A DNA stretch of 64,000 bases, taken from contig NC_063024.1 in the NCBI RefSeq assembly GCF_020509005.1, forward strand, positions 1,364,001-1,428,000. The letters run 5' to 3'. Below, piece by piece: positions 56,362 through 64,000 of the stretch. Made by a program: the position numbers and the translations under genes. The notes beneath the pieces were generated by a model that was given only the letters and a program-made list of their open reading frames with translations, searched no databases and was not told the DNA's origin. This DNA comes from Fulvia fulva. Its lineage: Eukaryota; Ascomycota; Dothideomycetes; Mycosphaerellales; Mycosphaerellaceae. Numbering within the stretch: position 1 is the stretch's first letter; each line of letters begins with the position of its first letter.

Positions 56362-57107
56362 ACCTCCTCTGCGTCCATTGACTCTATCAGATTTGTGACA
56401 TGTCAGCGGTTATTGAGGAGACTGGGCATGTAGAGAGCTAATGTATTTGATGATGGGGAGTGGGTCGTGCATGTCACGGTTCACTGCTGCCGTGACGTCG
56501 CGCCGCGGCTCTTCCCCGCGGGGAACCCGCATCCCCGCGTGCTAGCGCCTTGGCGCTTTCTTATATATCTCGCGCGCTTCGCGCTTCTCTTTCGTAGCCT
56601 TACCGAACAACGCTTGTTTTACGGCAACCCTACACTGTCGTCTCACAGATCACTGCTCGTGATAGTGCAGTGGTCAATAAAATGAGGGCGTTGTTATCTC
56701 GCGCCCAGGCCACGAATGCTTTCCTTGTGGCACTATGCCTCAGTGCAATAACTTCTGGCATAAGTTGGGAGCAAGCAGCTGTTTTCTGACTCCATCGTTG
56801 AGTTGAGTACTTCAGGTCATTGCCAGGATCAGTGGCAGCGAGACACACCTCTCTTATCAGTCAACATACTTCATGCATTCGTCGCGAGCGCGATTGTTAG
56901 CACAACTGATGGCATGCCGCAGCAGGTGGCTGTGGCTGTGTCGCTCATGCATGGAGGATCGACACCGCTTTTTGAAGCACTTTGGGTACATCTGCCTTCT
57001 GTCGCAAGATCTCAAAACAGTACGACCCATCATCGTCGAGATCAACTCATCACACCCAATCGCTCTTTGTTGACGTGTAGACGGTACGAAACGGTCGCCC
57101 ATGCATC
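56362..57107. other. Intergenic, about 750 bp, with a stem-loop cluster
   Basis: Holds the 3' end of the monooxygenase, a GC-rich array of palindromes (56473-56584), and the HET gene promoter region. Confidence 0.6.
56473..56584. repeat. Cluster of four palindromes/stem-loops
   Basis: In order: GTCACGG / CCGTGAC (56473-56479 with 56490-56496); the perfect 14-base palindrome TTCCCCGCGGGGAA (56512-56525); AGCGCC-TT-GGCGCT (56544-56557); GCGCG-CTT-CGCGC (56572-56584). The segment is much richer in GC and CpG than its surroundings. Confidence 0.8.
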
Positions 57108-58646
57108 ATGAGGCTCATCAACATACACACCCTGGAAGTGGGAACTTTCATCGGCGAAGAGATTCCCGAGTATGCGATACTCTCGCATCGCTGGTGTGAT
57201 GCAGACAACTCCATATCCTTTGCCTCGTTCACCTCTGGCTGCGACAAAGCTAGTGCTGGGTACCGGAAGGTCGTTGATTTCTGCAATTTTGTGAAGAGGG
57301 AGAAGGATCACTTCTGGCCTGTAAGAGATACCAAGGATTACGAATGGAGCGAGAAGCTCTGCCCGGGTACCTCTCGACGGCGGGGGGCACGGCATAACTG
57401 TGAATTCCTATCAAACGTGGACTGGATCTGGATCGATACTTGCTGCATCGACAAAAGCAGCAGCGCCGAGCTTCCTGAGTCGATCAATTCCATGTACCAG
57501 TTCTATGCGCGAGCAAAGGCTTGTATTGTCCACCTCCACGATATTGACACTCCTCCTTGCGGTGAGAGTCTGTGCAATGTCGACTGCGAGACATGTGACC
57601 ATACAAAGCACCAGATCAAGCATTCGGAGTGGTTCAGGCGAGGTTGGACGCTGCAAGAATTGGTAGCGCCACATACACGAGTGTTCGTCTCGGCAGATTG
57701 GAGAATTATCGGTGGCATTTTTGATTTGGTGAAGTGGACGAACGCTTCTGATAATGTGTTATTGAGCTGCGTTGCCGAGGCGTCGAAAATTCCCTCCGTG
57801 GTCTTCACCGATCAGCGACAGGTACGCGCCGCCAGTGTCGCTCAAAGGCTAAGCTGGGCCGCCGACCGCGTGACCACGAGAACAGAGGATAGGGCTTACA
57901 GCCTCTTCGGCCTTCTGCAGGTCAATTTGCCGTTGTTATATGGCGAAGGCTCGCGTGCATGGCTACGGTTGCAACAAGAAATCGTGCGCTCGTCCGGCGA
58001 CGAATCAATCTTCGCCTGGGAGGCTGACTGTCCAGGCAGAGAGGGTATGTTACCATCGCCGCAGCCAGTGCTAGCTTCGCATCTGGAGTGGTTCGCCAAC
58101 AGTCTGGCTGTACGCAGAACGCCCAGGTTCGAGCGGCTGCCATATGTCATCACCAACCAAGGCCTCGAACTTCGTCTGAGAAGCTCAACAGCCTTCTTAA
58201 CATTCCCTCCGCGTGGTAGAACCATCACTATACCACTCAATTGTGGAGCGACCACTGAGGCCTCGATCTGTGATGTAGGAGCGAGGGTACTCGTGCTTCA
58301 GCGCAGAGCACTCTGCGGCCACTACGAACGACTCGGCTGCCCGGAAACACACGCAGTGCCTGATCTCTTCCAAGCGTTGGGACACCAGCCCGAATGGATT
58401 GAATGTGACGAGGAGACAATCTACGTGCACACTTCGCCTGACCAATGTCACTCTGGACTGGAGATTGGGGGCCAAGCTGTGACGACTATCCGGGCTACAC
58501 CACATATGAGCAGTGTGCTGCGGTCCATGACTGCAAATGGAGCCGATGATATGAAGGAAGCCTCGCGTGAGAGACGAATCGAACATACACGTGATCCTGT
58601 AGACTATATCAATAAGTTTGTGTCGAGCATGCATTGTGTTTCATAG
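57108..58646 (+). CDS. HET-domain protein (heterokaryon incompatibility type)
   Basis: 512 residues, intronless, ATG 57108 at the canonical MRLINIHTLEVG start. The HET domain shows its three blocks: PEYAILSHRWCDADNSISF, VDWIWIDTCCIDKSSSAELP with SINSMYQFYARAKACIVHL, and SEWFRRGWTLQELVAPHTRVFV. Then AQRLSWAADRVTTRTEDRAYSLFG and LLYGEGSRAWLRLQQEI follow, the usual end of the domain. The C-terminal 170 residues have no recognised repeat. HET proteins trigger programmed cell death on non-self recognition or serve in broader immunity-like pathways; the partner is unknown. The frame is intact. Confidence 0.93.
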   Translation: MRLINIHTLEVGTFIGEEIPEYAILSHRWCDADNSISFASFTSGCDKASAGYRKVVDFCNFVKREKDHFWPVRDTKDYEWSEKLCPGTSRRRGARHNCEFLSNVDWIWIDTCCIDKSSSAELPESINSMYQFYARAKACIVHLHDIDTPPCGESLCNVDCETCDHTKHQIKHSEWFRRGWTLQELVAPHTRVFVSADWRIIGGIFDLVKWTNASDNVLLSCVAEASKIPSVVFTDQRQVRAASVAQRLSWAADRVTTRTEDRAYSLFGLLQVNLPLLYGEGSRAWLRLQQEIVRSSGDESIFAWEADCPGREGMLPSPQPVLASHLEWFANSLAVRRTPRFERLPYVITNQGLELRLRSSTAFLTFPPRGRTITIPLNCGATTEASICDVGARVLVLQRRALCGHYERLGCPETHAVPDLFQALGHQPEWIECDEETIYVHTSPDQCHSGLEIGGQAVTTIRATPHMSSVLRSMTANGADDMKEASRERRIEHTRDPVDYINKFVSSMHCVS

Positions 58647-59580
58647 CACAGCATTTGCTGCATCGTTCCACAGCAGACTCGAGCTCGCTGCCATGTGCGT
58701 TGTCCGTAATGATGCTTGATTTTGGGTGTATTGACACGATGGTAGGCAGTGGACGTGCTCTATAGAGATGGCGATCAGCGTCTCGAGTTGTTATGTACAG
58801 TAAAGCGATGTGGCACCCATGTGTCTGATCATTGACCAAGTGGATGCCAGATCTTGTCAGCGGTGCTGTGAGTGGCGGCTTCGTATTGATTGAAATTGAT
58901 GCCGTGGCCCGTGGGCAGTTGATGGATTGACCGAGTGTGGTGTCCCGATCCGAGTATAGTGCCCCTGGACACGCGTGGACTGGGCGCCAAGTCGCCAGTC
59001 CTCCAACGACTCCCTCTTGATACGAAGCGTCCAAGAGGTGGCGAACAGGACAAGACATGACACGGGGTGGAAGAGCAGGAAATCATAACATGTGCTGCTC
59101 CTGGCATGATGATGAGATGCAGACGCCGAAGCACGCACCTCGGTGTACCACGGCCGGCTCCAATACAAGGTCAAGAACATGAGACGCTGCATCACGTCGT
59201 GGGTAGAGGACCAGCAAGCAGTGAATGATGCTACCAGCGACGACGTCGTGTTTGGCATGCTGTTCAGTGTTTGGGGTTGTGAACGTGTCCCAAGAAGTGA
59301 TTCGCAATCACTCTCCTGCCCAGCCTTGCCATGACCTTGGCGATCAGCTCACCCGAAATAAGTCCACACCTCCATGTCTCGCGCCTTCAACTGCACAACT
59401 CCTGTCCTCCCTTCGACAACACCAATTCTTTCTCTTGTTGTTGCGCTACCTTGTAATTCAACCACTGCCGACGCTCGCTCTTCCCATTTTCGCCGCTGTC
59501 TTTCGTTCACACCGCCGCAACTTACCTACCGATCCACCTACGCACCTCAAACCCTTACTGATCAAAGCACAACACCCGAT
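58647..59580. other. Intergenic, about 930 bp, promoter and leader of the GH72 gene
   Basis: No supported gene. The last 200 bases are pyrimidine-rich, as in strongly expressed fungal genes. Minus-strand frames show no domain. Confidence 0.55.
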
Positions 59581-61006
59581 ATGAAGGCCACCTTCGGAGG
59601 CGCCGCGCTGGCGCTCGCGTCCCTCGCAACCGCATCGATCCTCCCTCGCCAGAACTGCAACCTCCCAGCGGTAACCAGCGAAGGCAATGCATTCTGGGCA
59701 GATGGCAAGCGTTTCTACGTCCGTGGTGTCGCATACCAGCCCGGCGGTGCCGCCGATGCCGCCGACCCAATGCTTGACATGCAGTCCTTCAAACGCGACG
59801 TTGAGGAGTTCAAGAACTTGGGCATCAACACCATCAGAATCTACACCATCGACAACAGCCAGAACCACGATGAGGCCATGGCACTTCTCTGTGACGCGGG
59901 CATCTACCTCGCTCTGGATGCCAACACTCCAGGGTACTCGCTGAACAGACAGAACATCGACTCTCTCCACGCCTCCTACAACGACGTCTACCTCCAATCC
60001 GTGTTCGCTACCATCGACGCTTTCGCTGGCTACAGTATGTTACACCATCATGCAGCTTTCCGCGAAGTGAGACTAACACCCTCCAGGCAACTTGCTCCTC
60101 TTCTTCTCCGGCAACGAAGTCATCAACGCCCGCAACAACACCAACGCCGCCCCATACATCAAGGCCGTCACCCGTGACATGAAGAACTACATCCGCGCCC
60201 AGGCCCCTCGTGAAATTCCAGTCGGCTACTCCTCCGCCGACGTTGCCGAGAACATCGAGGCGCAAGCCCTCTACTTCGCCTGCGGTGAGGACGACATCGC
60301 CCGCTCCGACTTCTTCGCCTTCAACGACTACTCCTGGTGCGACCCATCCTCCTACCAAGAGTCCGGCTGGTCTGCCAAGGTCGAGACCTACTCCAACTAC
60401 AGTCTGCCACTCTTCCTGTCCGAGTTCGGTTGCATCACCAACACCCGTGAATGGAACGAGATCGAGGCCCTCTACTCCCCAGAGATGACTGTCGCCTACT
60501 CCGGTGGTCTCGCCTACGAGTACACTCTCGAGGCCAACGGTTATGGACTGGTCGAGGTCCAGAACGGCAAGGTCGTACCAAACGAGGACTTCAAGCGTCT
60601 GCAGGCCGCCTACGAGGCTACTCCAAACCCAAGCGGTGACGGCGGCGCCCGCCGCGACCGCACCGCGCCAGAGTGCCCAGCTGAGTCCGAGGAGTGGCAA
60701 GTCGCCACCACCCTCCTCCCAGAGATGCCAGAGGGTGCCCAGAAGTTCTTCAAGGATGGCGCCGGGACCGGTCCAGGCCTCAGCGACAAGGACGGCAGCC
60801 AGTGGGCTGGTACTCCATCCACCACCGAGCCAGATCTCAGCAACGGTGTTTCCAGCACTGAGGCTGAGGACCCAAGCTTCTCCAGCAGCGCTAGCGGTGG
60901 CAACTCGAGCAGCGGTGGCGACCAAGAGGGCTCTGCTTCATCGGCTCGTCCAGTCGCTGCTCTTACTGTGCTCGCTCTTGCTGGTGCCCTCGTTATGGGC
61001 TTGTAA
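59581..61006 (+). CDS. GPI-anchored 1,3-beta-glucanosyltransferase, GH72 (Gas/Gel family)
   Basis: Two exons, 59581-60034 and 60087-61006 (intron GTATGT...CTAAC...CCAG, 52 bp), give 457 residues. ATG 59581 begins a signal peptide (MKATFGGAALALASLATASI); an upstream in-frame start would disrupt it. GH72 motifs: FYVRGVAYQPGGAADAADP, LGINTIRIYTIDN, FFSGNEVINA with acid/base Glu162, NDYSWCDPSSYQESGW and LFLSEFGCITN with nucleophile Glu264. There is no CBM43 module, so it is of the shorter Gel1-like class. A Ser/Gly-rich stretch and a final hydrophobic segment (AALTVLALAGALVMGL) mark the GPI signal. It elongates cell-wall beta-1,3-glucan at the membrane surface. Confidence 0.95.
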
Positions 61007-61561
61007 GGGAGTGGCAGATGAGCATATTGGACATAGTAGTGCTGTACAGTAGTTTCAATCACGGCAGCATGACACGCATGGCATGGGCGTATATGCTTTT
61101 TTACTTTTTCCCAGGTGTAAAGGCACGCGTCCCGGCATTGATCACAGTTTAGATGAAGGCTTGGATACTGTAATGCTGGAGTACAGCTTCATGTCAATCA
61201 AAATTTACGCAACTATTCGCTTCGTTCCAGCAAGCATGCACAATGGTCAAGGTCAATGTTCTTGAGGCGAGTGGCTCCGCTACAACGATAAAAGCCATGA
61301 TAGGCCCATCTGCGGTAAGGAACTGGCCGATATCTCTATACTGAGCTACTGCAGGTACGTGAAGCGGGGTGTGATGCCATCACTAATACCCCTCTGAGTC
61401 CGCTCTATTGCACTGGAAGAAGAAGGCGCATGCGGTGGGAGAGCAAGCTTGATAAGGATTGCGTCGTCGTCTGCGATGAACACATCGCCCAGAGCTCTAC
61501 TCAACACGAAGCTTCCAGCACGACAACGACGAAGTGCTTACCGCTAAACAAAATCGCAACG
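61007..61561. other. Intergenic, about 550 bp
   Basis: Between co-directional GH72 and aminotransferase genes. An in-frame ATG at 61430 would extend the next protein by 44 residues of unlikely sequence. Confidence 0.55.
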
Positions 61562-63105
61562 ATGTCTGGACTCCTCAACGATGAACCAGCAACCAACACA
61601 ACCACCAACAGTAGCGACCAAAGGATCCTACCCCAAAGCGGCACAACCGCCCAAGCATCCGCAGCATCCCACGCCCTCATCGACGGCACTTCCACCAACA
61701 CCAGCTCAATCCTCCACGCCAAACTAACATCAACCCCCCCCCCCCCCGAAATTGTCAAAGCCCACGGCAACTACCTCACCACCTCCACCGGAACCTCGAT
61801 CTTCGACGCCACAGGCGGAGCCGCAGTAGCATGTATCGGCCACGGCCATCCGAAAGTCAAGGAAGCTATTATGAGGCAACTGGACGAAGTAGAATACTGC
61901 TACGCCCCCTTCTTCACCACCTCGGCATCCGAGAACCTGGCGCAGTTGCTGACGGATTCCACGCGAGGGGAGATGAGTAAGGTGTTTATCGTGTCCTCGG
62001 GCACAGAGGCGATTGAGGCGAGTCTCAAGCTGGCGCGACAGTATTGTGTGGAGACCGGGCAGACGCAGCGGACAAGGTTCATTGCGAGGTATCAGTCGTA
62101 TCATGGTAATACGCTTGTCTCCCTGGACGTGGGGCACCACAAGGCTAGGAGGGGAATCTACGAACCTCTCCTGAGCACGAATGTTAGTCACGTCAGTCCT
62201 TGCTACATTTATCGTGGGAAAAGACCGGGGCAGAGTGAGGAGGAGTATGCGGCGAGTCTAGCGGCGGAGCTTGACGAGGAGTTCAGGAGAGTAGGACCGG
62301 AAACGGTTTGTGCTCTTGTCCTGGAGACGGTCCCAGGTCTCACCCTCGGTGCTCCGCCCCCGCCGCCTGGTTACATCAAAGCCATGAAATCCGTCTGCAA
62401 CGCGCACGGCGCCCTGCTCATCCTCGACGAAGTAATGTGCGGTATGGGCCGCACGGGCACGCTGCACGCCTGGGAGCAAGAAGGCGTCGTCCCAGATTTG
62501 CAGACTGTAGCCAAGGGACTTGGGGCAGGGTACCAGCCTATCGGGGCGTTGCTGGTGGGTAGGAGAGTTGTGGAGGCGGTTGAGAAGGGGACGGGGAGCT
62601 TTGTGCATAGTCAGACGTATCAGGGGCATGCGGTGGCTTGTGCGGCGGCGGTGGCGGTGCAGGGGGTTGTGAGGGGGGGGGGGGTTGGTGGGGAGGGTTA
62701 GGGAGTTGGGGGAGGTTCTGGGGAGGAGGTTGAGGGAGAGTCTTGGGCGCCATAACAATGTGGGGGATGTAAGGGGGAGGGGGTTTGTTTGGGGGGTGAG
62801 TCGGTGTTCTTCTTGGTGCAGTTTGCGAGGGTTGTGCTGACATCCTGCTTCTTTGACAGATTGAGCTTGTGAAAGACAAGACGACCAAGGAACAATTCCC
62901 AGCATCCGAAAAGGTCTCCGCGACGATTCATGCAACGCTACAGAAGGAATTCGGAATCTCCTTGCTGCCTGGAGGCGGAGTGGCTGACGGCACGAATGGC
63001 GATGTGATAATGCTCGCTCCAGCGTACAACTGCACGCTCGCCGACATTGAACTGATTGTAGAACGAACCGCCAAAGTAATCGAAGCAGTTCTCGGTCCAC
63101 ATTGA
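61562..63105 (+). CDS. PLP-dependent class III aminotransferase, with a frame slip at a G12 run
   Basis: Exon 1 starts at ATG 61562 (MSGLLNDEP). Motifs: SIFDATGGAAVACIGHGHP, VSSGTEAIEASLKLA, RYQSYHGNTL, LLILDEVMCGMGRTG (Asp289 for the pyridine nitrogen) and TVAKGLGAGYQPIGALL (Lys318 forms the Schiff base). At the run of 12 G (62673-62684) the frame slips by one: before it AVQGVVR, after it LVGRVRELGEVLGRRLRE in the next frame, up to RGRGFVWG. A 64-bp intron (62796-62859, GTGAGT...GACAG) leads to exon 2, IELVKDKTTKEQFP to AVLGPH. About 492 residues if the run were one base shorter. It moves an amino group from an omega-amine or amino acid to a keto acid; the substrate is not clear. A C14 run at 61734-61747 is in frame. 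Confidence 0.85.
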
Positions 63106-64000
63106 TAATCGTCCAGTCTGTAGCCCAAAAAGATCTAGAGGGCTCGTTATGAGTAAGAAAGTTTCTGTGTTGTTGTCTTGGGACCCATTCGGGTGACGTG
63201 AGCGTTGATCGAGTGATGTTCGTTCCCGTGACAAGCTGGGTTGATAGATGTGGTAGACGGGAGGCTGGATTGTGAACGATTTTCAAGGCGAACAGGTCTG
63301 TGTGGGTACGTCTGTCTGTCAGCGGCTGGAACGCTGGCTGCGGTGTGTTATCCGCCTCCTCCTGTTCTTCATTCATTCATTCTCCAACCCGTCCACAGAT
63401 GCCACTGCGTTGACCATGACACCACAGCTGCTTCCACTTACCCGACCAAGATTGCTGATGATTTTCATCGCCCGTCGAAGCTATGAGCGAGCGGTCTTGA
63501 GCCGCCAGCGGACAGCGCAACATCCGTACGACTGCGAACCTGAGGGTGACCGGTATAGCAGCGAGTGAAGTGTCGTCCTCTAGTAAGCTAAGCTTCTCCG
63601 TTCGACGTCCTCCAGGCTCCAGCAAACATTAACCTTTCCCAATACGAACTCGCGAATGCCATGCGGTGGCACATCCCGTGTGACGTTCGGCGGACGGGCA
63701 ATCGTCGTAGTCGAACATACAATGCCTTTAGTTCCCACATCTGCGAACCGCATAGCATTGCGCAGCGTCCAGTCTCACCTCGTAACGCACCTGCTCCCAG
63801 AAAAGCCTCTCATAACATACCTCTGCGCAGCGTACACTCTCCCCTTAGAACACACCTGCTCCCACACATACATCTCACACCATACCCCCCAGTTCCAACC
63901 CCTCCAAATTCCCTCCCCTCCTTCCCTATAACGACACTCAACGCAGCACAACCATTTCAACGTGACCAGACTGTACAACACCAGCCGTAGCACGAGCTTC
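63106..64000. other. Window end, no supported gene
   Basis: Short frames only, none with recognisable domains. A pyrimidine-rich stretch at 63,840-63,960 could be the leader of a gene beyond the window. Confidence 0.55.

Noticed and set aside
1..64000. CRISPR arrays, rRNA operons, bacterial-type operons or riboswitches
   Set aside because: None seen; the window is eukaryotic, with introns and RIP.

Overview
The window comes from a filamentous ascomycete. The evidence is short GT-AG introns of 48-70 bp (one near 144 bp) with CTAAC/CTGAC-type branch sites, a Zn(II)2Cys6 regulator, HET, RTA1, GH72 and S10 genes, and a left end mutated in the RIP style (CpA to TpA, stops almost all TAG or TAA). 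The gene set fits Dothideomycetes best, perhaps Mycosphaerellales. That placement is an inference; no marker gene is present.

Positions 1 to about 16,950 are a dead nested transposon block. A Ty3/gypsy element runs in from before the window (gag, RT, RNase H, integrase, probable 3' LTR). A complete Ty1/copia element (2536-7794, 234-bp LTRs, target duplication GTAGA) sits inside its reverse transcriptase. A solo copia-type LTR with duplication GTATC lies further right and is itself split by a full-length LINE (11524-16520, minus strand) flanked by a 19-bp duplication. The middle of the copia element largely escaped RIP.

From about 17 kb the sequence is gene-bearing. 18.0-27.4 kb: secreted FAD oxidoreductase, broken dynamin/SLIP-GC-like GTPase, phosphoserine phosphatase, Zn2Cys6 regulator. 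28.4-32.5 kb: a fusion of N-carbamoyl-D-amino-acid amidohydrolase with a hydantoin/Asp-Glu racemase, an unknown convergent gene, and a 5'-truncated NCS1 permease. Together these look like a fungal hydantoin or N-carbamoyl amino acid salvage locus; the divergent Zn2Cys6 gene is its nearest candidate regulator. 32.7-46.5 kb: secreted lactonase-type beta-propeller, frameshifted MFS transporter, disordered protein, serine carboxypeptidase, RTA1 membrane protein, and a Diels-Alderase/CrtC-like protein with a GC-AG intron. 46.6-53.9 kb: a very large PARP-type protein broken by frameshifts, an intact 481-residue protein of unknown function, a small gene with an internal stop, and a broken APH-type kinase. 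54.5-63.1 kb: TfdB-like FAD monooxygenase, HET protein, GPI-anchored GH72 glucanosyltransferase, and a class III aminotransferase with one frame slip at a G12 run.

About half of the genes are clean over long reading frames, while at least seven carry frameshifts, stops or truncation. Either this is an accessory, transposon-flanked region in decay, or the assembly has local indel errors; substitution stops in the GTPase and the small 52.7-kb gene argue that at least part of the decay is real. All coordinates of introns and starts were read by eye.
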